A stretch of DNA of 32,929 nucleotides from Nitrospira sp. (GTDB lineage: Bacteria > Nitrospirota > Nitrospiria > Nitrospirales > Nitrospiraceae), in the NCBI GenBank assembly GCA_029240595.1, contig JARDZZ010000007.1:1-32929 (forward strand), written 5' to 3'. A model generated the notes under the pieces. It did no database searches and was not told where the DNA came from. It saw nothing but the letters and a program-made list of their open reading frames with translations. A program made the translations under genes and the position numbers. Each line of letters begins with the position of its first letter. Positions within the stretch are counted from its first letter, which is position 1. Positions 1 to 8,287 of the stretch are shown here, in pieces.

Positions 1-831
1 CACGAGCGTGGCCGGAAACAACGTGTCCACACGTTTGGGATCCAGACCAGGAATAGCCTGGCGCTCCTTGATCGTCGACCGACGCAGCACCTGCTCAATC
101 TCCTTCACTTCCTTCAGCGAGACGGTGGCCAGGTTGAGCTGCGGTAGAGGGCGGTTCGTTCGCCGCTGATGAATCACCTCGGCGAGGTTGGCCGCCATTC
201 CTGACGTCGCAATGAGACTCTCGAAGCGTTTGGTCTTGAAGCTCTCGAGCGTCCCGGCCAATTGTCCCGTCACCAGGTCTTCAAGTTCACGCAGCATTCT
301 GTCGGACGGCGGCGTGCGTTTCAGAAATTGATCGGCGAGTCTGATGGCACCGAGTTTGAGGCTCTTGGCATGCAGGAGTTGATCCCGGTTGCCCGCCATG
401 ATTTCCACCGACCCTCCGCCGACATCCACCGCCAGCGACGCTTGCTCGGTCATGGGCACGCTATTTTTAATGCCCAGGAAGATCAAACGCGCTTCTTCCG
501 TTCCGCTGATGACGCGGACGGTGAGCCCGGTCTGCTCCTTCACGAGATCGATGAAATCGCCGCCGTTCTTCGCTTCGCGAACGGCGCTGGTGGCCACGGC
601 GATGAGCCGATCGTACCCCTTGTTTTTTGCCAGCGTTGCGAGCCGGTTGATGACGCTGAGGCCCCTCGCCATCGCCTCCTCTGAGAGACGTTGACTGGCG
701 AACGCGCCGTCTCCGAGTCTCGCGATATCCTTGAACCGGTCGAGAATCTTGTAGCTGAAATCGGGCAGGACCTCGGCGAGGACCATGTGGATCGAGTTGG
801 TACCGATATCAATCACGGCAATTTTTGACAT
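1..831 (-). CDS. Ppx/GppA family exopolyphosphatase/phosphatase, C-terminus truncated by window edge
   Basis: Minus-strand translation from ATG at 831: MSKIAVIDIGTNSIHMVLAEVLPDFSYKILDRFKDIARLGDG... ...SLAVDVGGGSVEIMAG; typical Ppx/GppA actin-like ATPase motifs (DIGTNS, DVGGGS). Open to the left edge, so absent from the ORF track. Confidence 0.9.
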   Translation of the reverse strand, partial: MSKIAVIDIGTNSIHMVLAEVLPDFSYKILDRFKDIARLGDGAFASQRLSEEAMARGLSVINRLATLAKNKGYDRLIAVATSAVREAKNGGDFIDLVKEQTGLTVRVISGTEEARLIFLGIKNSVPMTEQASLAVDVGGGSVEIMAGNRDQLLHAKSLKLGAIRLADQFLKRTPPSDRMLRELEDLVTGQLAGTLESFKTKRFESLIATSGMAANLAEVIHQRRTNRPLPQLNLATVSLKEVKEIEQVLRRSTIKERQAIPGLDPKRVDTLFPATLV

Positions 832-937
832 GTCAGAAATTAGACGATTGAGGATCCAAAAAATGCTGTACTGGTCACGCCATTGTAGATGAATCCAGAG
901 GGCGTAGTGAAGAAATCTCTCTCGAATAAAAGCTCGT

Positions 938-961
938 GATTGTAAACTTTCTGTTACAATC
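938..961. promoter_or_regulatory. Inverted repeat GATTGTAA-N8-TTACAATC, candidate operator with a TACAAT -10-like box in the right arm
   Basis: Perfect 8-bp arms read directly; 30 nt upstream of the SDR ATG (991). Confidence 0.45.
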
Positions 962-990
962 CGCGAGAATCGAAGGAAAATAAATCTGAG

Positions 991-1863
991 ATGACTGTCC
1001 AAGGTGCTTCGCGATTCGTCTTGATCACTGGTGCGTCCACCGGCATTGGCGCGGCCTGCGCGATTGGTTGTGCGCAACAGGGCATGACTGTATTTGCCGG
1101 TGTCCGTGATTTGCCGGCGGGTGAAGCCCTTCGCGCCAGGGGAGGCGAGAGGATTGTTCCGATTCATCTCGATGTGACCGACACGAAATCCATTCATGAA
1201 GCCGCTCAGGTCGTGGAGAAGCGCGTGGGCCCCGAGGGACTGTGGGGACTGGTGAATAACGCCGGTATTGCGATTGCGAGTCCGTTAGAACTTATTCCGT
1301 TACCGGAATTGCGCCGTCAATTCGAAGTCAACGTCATCGGACAAATTGCGGTCACCCAAGCGCTGCTTCCCTTCATCAGGCAGGCACGTGGACGCGTCGT
1401 CAACATGGGCTCGATCGCAGGGCGCGGCACCATCCCCATGATGGGACCGTATTCGGCCTCAAAGTTTGCATTGGAGGCGCTCACCGATGCGTTGAGGCTG
1501 GAACTCTATCCTTGGGGGATTGAGGTATCGATCATCGAACCGGGAGCCATCGCCACCCCGATTTGGAGCAAGTCGCTGAGCACTGCGCGCTCACTCGAGA
1601 CGGTTATTCCGCCTGAAGGGAAGCGTCTGTATGGAGAAACGGCCCAACGCTTGAGAGAGAAGGTGGATGAAAGTGCCCGGCGCGCGATTCCGCCTGATGC
1701 CGTGGTTCAGGCCGTCCTGCATGCGTTAACCGCGGGACGACCGCGAACCCGCTATCTCGTTGGTGCCGATGCGAAACTTAGGGCGCTCATGGTGACGTGG
1801 CTGCCTGATCGATTACAAGATTGGATCTTGAAGAAGGTGCTGAAATTGCCCCGGGCGATCTGA
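991..1863 (+). CDS. SDR-family NAD(P)-dependent oxidoreductase
   Basis: TGASTGIG cofactor motif, NNAG, YSASK catalytic motif; ~290 aa. Confidence 0.95.
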   Translation: MTVQGASRFVLITGASTGIGAACAIGCAQQGMTVFAGVRDLPAGEALRARGGERIVPIHLDVTDTKSIHEAAQVVEKRVGPEGLWGLVNNAGIAIASPLELIPLPELRRQFEVNVIGQIAVTQALLPFIRQARGRVVNMGSIAGRGTIPMMGPYSASKFALEALTDALRLELYPWGIEVSIIEPGAIATPIWSKSLSTARSLETVIPPEGKRLYGETAQRLREKVDESARRAIPPDAVVQAVLHALTAGRPRTRYLVGADAKLRALMVTWLPDRLQDWILKKVLKLPRAI

Positions 1864-1896
1864 GATGTGAGAGGAGTCAGGCAATACGCGTTGAAC

Positions 1897-2002
1897 CAGG
1901 TTGTTCAAAAGGTCCGTTCAGCGATGTGAGAACAAGCTTGGTGAAGAGCGCGTCTCGGCGCGCTGGGAGGGTTGGGTGAGAAGAGGCCTTTTCAACAACC
2001 TG
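1897..2002. repeat. Palindrome-bounded intergenic repeat (copy A)
   Basis: CAGGTTGTTCAAAAGG (1897-1912) vs CCTTTTCAACAACCTG (1987-2002), 15/16 inverted match; resembles the 25926-25979 element. Confidence 0.75.
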
Positions 2003-2419
2003 CTAGCCGACGAGGTCGGGGTTGAGTCTATTCAACGATTTGACGGACAACGCTTTAATCTCGTTATAGATGATCGTGCGGCCTGCCTGCCGTAGCCGGG
2101 AAAACACTCCTTCGACGATCACCTGGTCGCCTTCTTTCACTTCCACTTGCCCGAGTCCGATGACCTTCACGGTTCCGGATGAATCTTTGAGAAGGAATCC
2201 ATATGCAGGCTGGCCTTGGCGGTTCGTGGCCAGTTGGACGTTGGTCACCTGGCCGGACACCACGACTTCCTGCCGGTCGTACTGATCGGGATGGGCGATG
2301 ATCTCGGCGAGATTCAGCAGGCCTGACGCGAAGGCGGCTCCTTGAAGGAGGAGCCCGCACCCGAACATGAGGCAGAGGATCCGAAAGAAACCTTGGAAGG
2401 TGAACGCGGCCGTCGGCAT
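2003..2419 (-). CDS. Exported OB-fold-like protein (hypothetical)
   Basis: N-terminal hydrophobic signal, then HPDQYDRQEVVVSGQVTNVQ...FLLKDSSGTVKVIG...EGDQVIVEGVF, typical of small OB-fold domains. Confidence 0.7.
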   Translation of the reverse strand: MPTAAFTFQGFFRILCLMFGCGLLLQGAAFASGLLNLAEIIAHPDQYDRQEVVVSGQVTNVQLATNRQGQPAYGFLLKDSSGTVKVIGLGQVEVKEGDQVIVEGVFSRLRQAGRTIIYNEIKALSVKSLNRLNPDLVG

Positions 2420-2462
2420 CTTAGGAATAACTATAGCGTACGATTCTCAATTTGCAAGCCGT

Positions 2463-3662
2463 CTACCATTTCCCGCCGCCCGTCAGGTCGGGATGCTGCT
2501 CGCCGAACATGCTCTTGAGCACGTGTTCCTTCATTTCATTCGTGGCCGCATCGGCGGGAGCAGGCTCGGGCAGTTCGGCCGGCTGTTCAAAGGCCTTCGG
2601 GGTGGCTCGCGACAGCAAGGCCTCGTCGAGGGCCGGAGCGGAGGTGTCCAGGTCATTCAATATGGCCGCCAACCGTTGAAGGCCGAACAGACTGCGGGTG
2701 ATTTCCGAATGGACGGCATTGGAACTGGCACCTTGCACCAGCGACAGCCAGAACTTGGCTTCAACGTCCTCGTTGAGACTGCCCCAAGCCATGCTTGTCT
2801 CTTTCTCAATCAGTTCAGTTTCCGTGCTCTCAAGGCCATCGTAAATTGAGGTGGAGCGTTGAACCGGTCGGGTTGCCAGAACAGCAAAGGTTTCCTTCCA
2901 TAGATCCAATGGAGCGGTTTGTGATCCGGCGGCCGGAGCGCTCTTCTGCAACGCGGCCTGCAGTCCTTGCAGAAACTGCGTCATATACTTGACCTTACGC
3001 GCCGCGAGGCTTCCGGCCGGCAGGCCCCAGATATGGCAAACTTCATGGTCCTGCAGTGAGCTGAAATCGGCCGTCTGACGTTCACGTTCGGCAAGATCGA
3101 GCCGCTTGCGATATTTGTCGGCCAGGCGGATGTGGGTCTGCATATCGATGCCAAGCCGCTGCCGCTGATATTCCTCGACAGTCAACTCGCGGGCGTCCCA
3201 CCGCTGATCGAGGGCACGAATGGCCGGCTTGGGAAGTGCGGTGCGCGCTTGAGCCTTGAGCTCGCCAATCGCCTCCGCTGCCACACCGAACTTGGTCGAC
3301 AGCAATACGGCCGCCTGCTCGGCCATGGCAGTCCGGATGGCCATCAGCTTGACCAAGCAGTCACACTGGAGTCTGGTGCGTTCACGTTTGAGCCGCACAT
3401 GCCGAAGATATTGGTCGCGCTTTTCAGTGACGGATCTAATGGCGTCTTGCGTCAAGACGTTGTGCGTAGGTTTCGAGCCGGCCACGCACCGTGGGTCGGG
3501 CCGATCCGCCACCATGTACTGAATTTCTTCGTCCGTCACATCGAAATGCTGAAGCATGATGAGGCGCAGCATGATCCGGCCTTGAATCGGCAGGCCACTG
3601 ATGACGGATTCGATCAATTCCGGAGTGAGCGGGGAGGGGTTGGGAGCGGTCATGGTTGCCAT
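2463..3662 (-). CDS. Conserved hypothetical protein (399 aa)
   Basis: Long ORF on the same strand as the small upstream ORF; no recognised domain. Confidence 0.7.
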   Translation of the reverse strand: MATMTAPNPSPLTPELIESVISGLPIQGRIMLRLIMLQHFDVTDEEIQYMVADRPDPRCVAGSKPTHNVLTQDAIRSVTEKRDQYLRHVRLKRERTRLQCDCLVKLMAIRTAMAEQAAVLLSTKFGVAAEAIGELKAQARTALPKPAIRALDQRWDARELTVEEYQRQRLGIDMQTHIRLADKYRKRLDLAERERQTADFSSLQDHEVCHIWGLPAGSLAARKVKYMTQFLQGLQAALQKSAPAAGSQTAPLDLWKETFAVLATRPVQRSTSIYDGLESTETELIEKETSMAWGSLNEDVEAKFWLSLVQGASSNAVHSEITRSLFGLQRLAAILNDLDTSAPALDEALLSRATPKAFEQPAELPEPAPADAATNEMKEHVLKSMFGEQHPDLTGGGKW

Positions 3663-3677
3663 AAAAAATAGTTCCAG

Positions 3678-3890
3678 TTAAGCCGTTCCGGTTTTTTGAG
3701 CTTCGAGATAGACCGCCACATACTCGCGCACTTGCTGCACGGTCCCGCTCGTAAACAACTCCCGGGGGATCTCCACTCGTGTCAGCGTCACAGGGTCGAC
3801 ACCTCGCTCAGCCGCATACTCCTCGTCGATATAGAGACTGACCGACCCGTCGGGATGACGTATGGCGTAGAGGGCGTCGTTATCGGACAT
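3678..3890 (-). CDS. Small hypothetical protein (MSDNDALYAIRHPDGSVSLYIDEEYAAERG...)
   Basis: Internal ATG at 3890 is preferred over the 3926 start; 15 nt upstream of the 399-aa ORF, probable two-gene operon. Confidence 0.6.
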   Translation of the reverse strand: MSDNDALYAIRHPDGSVSLYIDEEYAAERGVDPVTLTRVEIPRELFTSGTVQQVREYVAVYLEAQKTGTA

Positions 3891-4017
3891 ATCAAGGCGC
3901 CTGGCTGTTTGCTCTACAGGTACCACAGGGGTCTCGAACCTGTCAAAGCAGGGAGTGGGCGAGACGGTGTCTTGTTGGCTTCTGGCTTGGGTTCGACCAG
4001 ACTAAGGGGAGGACGAC

Positions 4018-4124
4018 GAGGGCTGTTGGTCTCTCTTGCTCGCCGAACGCGCACACCAGACCAATCGTATTCCTCAGAAAGGCGGTGCTCGTCCAAGCGC
4101 GCAGTGAGAGACCAAGCAGCCCTC
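4018..4124. repeat. Large imperfect inverted repeat in a non-coding island
   Basis: GAGGGCTGTTGGTCTCTC (4018-4035) vs GAGAGACCAAGCAGCCCTC (4106-4124), complementary with a single bulge. Confidence 0.75.
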
Positions 4125-4361
4125 ATCGCAGAAGAAGGAAAGGACCTGCGGCAAGTCGCAGACAAGACACTGTCTTCGCTCTGTTAAGAGGGCGAGGAAG
4201 ACCGCTCGCCATCGGCTGTGGCGACCGTAGCGACAAGGCCCTGGACCCATCGCAAGTCGCTCAGTCGACCATTCACCTCCATATGGATGGAAATGAGCAA
4301 GCTTGGAGGGATCATTTATAAGGCGGTGCTCGCCTGGGCAAAGCGCACGTCGCCGGGAGAT

Positions 4362-4378
4362 CGATTGCGAAGCAATCG
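4362..4378. repeat. Short perfect stem-loop CGATTGC-GAA-GCAATCG
   Basis: Read directly. Confidence 0.6.
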
Positions 4379-4481
4379 GGGGGTTGGGCGGGTGAAAAAA
4401 GAACGCGGGGTCCCGGGCGGGTGAAGAACGTACGCGCAGTTGGAGACCGAACCAGCCCCCGCCCCGGAGAGAGTATGAGCG

Positions 4482-4505
4482 AGCTTGGAAGGACTGATCC
4501 AAGCT
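4482..4505. repeat. Inverted repeat AGCTTGGA-N8-TCCAAGCT
   Basis: Perfect 8-bp arms read directly. Confidence 0.6.
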
Positions 4506-4607
4506 GCTTGGTTCAAACGGAAAGCGACCGGAGCAATTATAGGTGTTCGCTTCGGACACCAGTGCTGTCAGAGACAATCAGGCCCCAACGCTAAAGAAGG
4601 GGGACGA

Positions 4608-5264
4608 TTATCGAGGTGGTTTGTGTAACAAGACATTCCGCCGGAAGAACACATACACGGTGGAGAGCACGACGGCGCCAAGCAACGTGTTGCGGATGCG
4701 TCCGGGTCCGAAACAGGTCAGGTTCACCATTCCGTTCGTGAAGCCGTACGCGGCATAGACGAGGTACAGAAAGAAGGCCCACCGCCTGCACCGGATAAAG
4801 CCGTATCCCACTGCCAGGTGCAAGACGGGGGAGATGGCTTTCGTCAGGAAGCCGGGAATGCCCGTCGGCTTGGTGCAATAAAAGGGAAGCAGGTATTCCA
4901 GGTTCGCCAGAATGATGAAGGTGTCGTTCAGCGCACTAATCACCAGGAGCACGCCGAGAAAGCGGATATCGTGCCCGCGCCGCCAAGCGGTACGAAAGGT
5001 TCGTCTCCAAGTGGAGCCGGTTTCAGGCGGGCCGAGATAGGCATCGTAGCCTTGAAGTGCCCACCAGGGGAGGGCCAGCACCATGAAGAAGAACACTTCC
5101 GCCGCACGGCCGGATACCCGACCGAGCGCCAAGCTGGCGATGATGAGTGCAAGGGTCAGAAGGCCGGCCGAAAGGGCGTGAATGTAACGTCGCTGCAGCA
5201 CCTGGCCCATGCCCGGGACCAGAATTGAAAGCACCGCGGCGCGTAGGTCCCGAGATTCAGACAT
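4608..5264 (-). CDS. Multi-pass membrane protein (hypothetical)
   Basis: Several hydrophobic segments; N-terminal LSILVPGMGQ resembles the PGxGQ motif of small membrane-protein families. Confidence 0.75.
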   Translation of the reverse strand: MSESRDLRAAVLSILVPGMGQVLQRRYIHALSAGLLTLALIIASLALGRVSGRAAEVFFFMVLALPWWALQGYDAYLGPPETGSTWRRTFRTAWRRGHDIRFLGVLLVISALNDTFIILANLEYLLPFYCTKPTGIPGFLTKAISPVLHLAVGYGFIRCRRWAFFLYLVYAAYGFTNGMVNLTCFGPGRIRNTLLGAVVLSTVYVFFRRNVLLHKPPR

Positions 5265-5267
5265 GCC

Positions 5268-5303
5268 AAAAAAGAAGGAGCCGTCGATCCTGCGATCGAC
5301 GGC
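5268..5303 (-). terminator. Rho-independent terminator downstream of the Cld-family gene
   Basis: GCCGTCGATC-N4-GATCGACGGC perfect 10-bp stem (5280-5303), followed on the minus strand by TCCTTCTTTTTT. Confidence 0.85.
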
Positions 5304-5338
5304 CCCTCATGTCCACTCTCCTCACGTCCGAACCCTGG

Positions 5339-6061
5339 CTACCCGCCGAGCGTATCCAGCGTTTCTTTCAGGCTGCCGCGAATACAGGTAAAGATCGGGG
5401 TGTCCCGCAGCGTATAGCGCGAGCCTTCGGTTTCTCGCAGCGCCATTACCAAATCCAGGAAATCCTCCGGTTTGTCGCTTTCAAATGCCACGACCCACTC
5501 CTGATCGTCCAGGCCGAATGAATAGGTGGTGTTGAGCTTCACCGAAGGAAAACGGTGACCGACTTCAATATGTTCGTCCATCATGCCCTGGCGCGCGGCT
5601 TTCGTGAGAAGGAACCATTCACGCGTCTTCAGAAACGGATAGACGAAGATGTACTTGGCTTTTCCGGGGACCACGGTCAGGCGTTTACTTTCCTGTCCTT
5701 CGTGGGTGTGATGGTCGACATAAATCGACCGTTTCGTCATGGATAGGTAGGAATAGGGCGTCGAAAGATACCTGCCCAGGCCCGAGGCCAGGATCTTGGA
5801 ACTCATTTGTTGGAAGAGCTCGAGTTCATAGCTGATGCGCCACAGCAGGAAATCACAATCACCGCGGATGCCGACAGTCGTGTACGGGATGACCAATACT
5901 TTCCCGGAATAATCTTCCACGGCGCGAACGAATTCCTGCTTACCTTTCGTCCGTTCATCCTCGGGCAGGCGCCGCCAGGCCGGATCGAGTTTGTAGAACG
6001 CGAAGTTGACGTATTGCCGTTTTGGCGCCTGCTGCGCCGCTGGTTGTTCGGGGGCTGCCAT
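5339..6061 (-). CDS. Chlorite dismutase / HemQ family heme protein
   Basis: KAKYIFVYPFLKTREWFLL, NTTYSFGLDDQEWVVAFESDKPEDFLDLVMALRETEGSRYTLRDTPIFTCI; start taken at MAAPEQ (6061). Confidence 0.88.
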   Translation of the reverse strand: MAAPEQPAAQQAPKRQYVNFAFYKLDPAWRRLPEDERTKGKQEFVRAVEDYSGKVLVIPYTTVGIRGDCDFLLWRISYELELFQQMSSKILASGLGRYLSTPYSYLSMTKRSIYVDHHTHEGQESKRLTVVPGKAKYIFVYPFLKTREWFLLTKAARQGMMDEHIEVGHRFPSVKLNTTYSFGLDDQEWVVAFESDKPEDFLDLVMALRETEGSRYTLRDTPIFTCIRGSLKETLDTLGG

Positions 6062-6204
6062 GAACTCCTCCGTGTGATGTCTTGATCGAAAAGATGGCGT
6101 GAAGAGCCAATTCTCTAGCACTTCGCCTTTTGCTTTGTCAACGGTCGCGGAGGCTTGAAGGCCGTGCGTTGACAGACAAAAACTGATCTGCTACTGGCTT
6201 GCGT

Positions 6205-6804
6205 ATGAAGGCGGCAGTACGAGCGACGATGGGGGCTGCCGGAGCATGTTTGGTCATCGGAACAGCAGCCGGCGCTTCCGCCATCGAAACCCAGCCATCC
6301 CAGGAACAGATTCAGGCGGCACTCGCGCGAGGCGCCGAAGCCGCCAAACACCACAGTTCTCCCGATACGTTTTACACCCGGTTCGGTGCCGCGGATGACT
6401 TGCATCCGAGCGGTTTTCTGATCACGAAGTTGGGCGCACTCTCGGTGATGGCCACACATATGGGGCTGCGCGGCGTCGAGCCGGCTGAGGCGGACATTGC
6501 CCAGACCCTGGACGGGAAGACCATGTTGGTGAGTGCGACGATTTTCGGCAACGTTCCCAACTTTGCCGTCGATAGTTACATGGTGCTTGATCAAGGCGGA
6601 AAAACGATCAAACCTGTGACCGTGCGGTTTGATGGCCAAGCCAATCGCAGTGCCGCCTGGCCGGAACCGCCCCGCTTCAAGGCAAAAGTCGTCGCCTCTT
6701 TCGCGTACGGCGATTTCGATCCGGTGGCACAGACGACGATCACAATTTTTCCTGCCAACGGCGGGGAGGTGACCTTTCCCATTGACTTCGCCCGGGTGCA
6801 ATAA
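6205..6804 (+). CDS. Exported hypothetical protein (signal peptide)
   Basis: N-terminal signal ...GAAGACLVIGTAAGASA; the ORF-track start at 6199 is TTG, ATG at 6205 preferred. Confidence 0.65.
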   Translation: MKAAVRATMGAAGACLVIGTAAGASAIETQPSQEQIQAALARGAEAAKHHSSPDTFYTRFGAADDLHPSGFLITKLGALSVMATHMGLRGVEPAEADIAQTLDGKTMLVSATIFGNVPNFAVDSYMVLDQGGKTIKPVTVRFDGQANRSAAWPEPPRFKAKVVASFAYGDFDPVAQTTITIFPANGGEVTFPIDFARVQ

Positions 6805-6839
6805 CAGCTTGGACATTCTCACCCACCCATTTGTGTACC

Positions 6840-6878
6840 CGTCCCGTCCGATTGCCCGGCAATCGATTCCGCGGGACG
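6840..6878. other. Compound stem-loop upstream of cinA
   Basis: Outer CGTCCCG/CGGGACG plus inner CGATTGCC-C-GGCAATCG perfect palindrome. Confidence 0.6.
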
Positions 6879-6936
6879 CATCCTCCACCGGGCCACGTTT
6901 TCGCAATCCGTTGAAGATCCTTTTAGACTGATATCC

Positions 6937-8220
6937 ATGGGTCGAGTACGTACCTCCAGCAAACCGCCCGCTGCCGAAACGATCGCTGTCGGCTCGGAGT
7001 TGCTCCTGGGCGGCCGAACGGACAGCAATTCGCTGCACATCACGGATGAATTGGCTACGCTCGGCATCGAAGTGCGCTTCAAATCCGTGGTGGGAGACGA
7101 TCGAGCCGACATTGTCCAAGCCCTGAACACTGCCGTCCGACGGGCGCGGGTCATCGTCATGACCGGCGGACTCGGGCCGACAGTGGACGACTGCACGAGG
7201 GAGGCAGTCGCACAAGCGGCTGGACGGCGACTGGCGAGGCGGAAAGAAGCGTTCGAAGGGATGCAGGCCCGCTTGGCTCAGTGGGGACGAGTCCCCAACA
7301 AAGGACAGTTGCGACAGGCCCTGATTCCGTCCGGGGCCTCGGTGGTGCCGAATCCCGTCGGATCTGCGCCGGGGTTCTGGCTGTCCTGGCGCGGGGCGCT
7401 GTTGATCGCGCTGCCGGGCGTGCCGGGCGAAATGGCCGCGATGATGCGGGAGACGGTTGTGCCCTTGTTGGCGTCTCGCCTGCCCCAAGCCCCCGGCCGG
7501 TCGATTCGGCGTCTGATCTTTCACACATGGGGAATCCCCGAAGCCGATGTCGATGCGAAGTTGCTCGGACTCATTCCTCACGCCATCCCTGTTGATCTCG
7601 GACTCTTGGCTTCGCCGATGGGAGTGCTGGTCTCTCTGACCATGAAGCCGCGGGCCGCCGCCGGGGACGATGCCCTCGTCTCGGTATCCGACGAGGTGCG
7701 CGCCCGTCTGCAGGACTGGATTTTTGCCGAAGGCCAGGAGTCGATGGAGGAAGTGGTCGGGCGGTTGCTCGCGAAGCAACACCGGACCGTGGCCCTGGCC
7801 GAATCCTGCACCGGCGGGTTGATTGGTCATCGCCTGACGCAAGTTCCCGGATCCTCCTCTTATATGGACCGCGGCGTGATCTGTTACAGCAATCGCGCGA
7901 AGGTCGAACTGCTGGGCGTGCGGCCGGAACTCATCGAGCAACAGGGCGCGGTGAGCGCCGAAGTCGCAGCGGCGATGGCGAAGGGCGTGCGAGAGCGCAG
8001 CGGCGTGTCGGTCGGGTTAAGTGTCACAGGTATTGCCGGCCCGGGCGGCGGAACAACGGCGAAGCCCGTCGGGCTGGTCTACATCGGGCTGAACGCAGAT
8101 GACGGCACGTCGCTGGTGAAGGAACATCGATTTCATGGCGACCGGACCGTGATCAAACAACGCTCTTCCCAGGCGGCGCTGGATCTCCTGCGCCGTTGGT
8201 TGCTGGCAGGGCATCCCTAA
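6937..8220 (+). CDS. cinA: CinA family protein (MoCF-like domain + nicotinamide mononucleotide deamidase domain)
   Basis: AVGSELLLGGRTDSNS, TGGLGPTVDDCTREA, ALPGVPGEM, ALAESCTGGLIGHRLT, VTGIAGPGG. Confidence 0.95.
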   Translation: MGRVRTSSKPPAAETIAVGSELLLGGRTDSNSLHITDELATLGIEVRFKSVVGDDRADIVQALNTAVRRARVIVMTGGLGPTVDDCTREAVAQAAGRRLARRKEAFEGMQARLAQWGRVPNKGQLRQALIPSGASVVPNPVGSAPGFWLSWRGALLIALPGVPGEMAAMMRETVVPLLASRLPQAPGRSIRRLIFHTWGIPEADVDAKLLGLIPHAIPVDLGLLASPMGVLVSLTMKPRAAAGDDALVSVSDEVRARLQDWIFAEGQESMEEVVGRLLAKQHRTVALAESCTGGLIGHRLTQVPGSSSYMDRGVICYSNRAKVELLGVRPELIEQQGAVSAEVAAAMAKGVRERSGVSVGLSVTGIAGPGGGTTAKPVGLVYIGLNADDGTSLVKEHRFHGDRTVIKQRSSQAALDLLRRWLLAGHP

Positions 8221-8287
8221 ACGCCGCCAGCGGGATTCTCCCGTCGCTTCACCGCCGTTCCAGCACTTGCAGGAGGGATGAGAGGGC

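Noticed and set aside
262-684. Plus-strand ORFs at 262-684 and 389-694
   Set aside because: Antisense to the edge-truncated Ppx/GppA gene.
4074-4577. 167-aa minus-strand ORF in the non-coding island
   Set aside because: Translation is compositionally odd and spans the repeat fragments and inverted repeats; no SD or domain. Treated as non-coding.
6115-7941. 608-aa minus-strand ORF
   Set aside because: Antisense shadow of cinA and the exported-protein gene; low-complexity His/Arg/Gly-rich translation with no domain.
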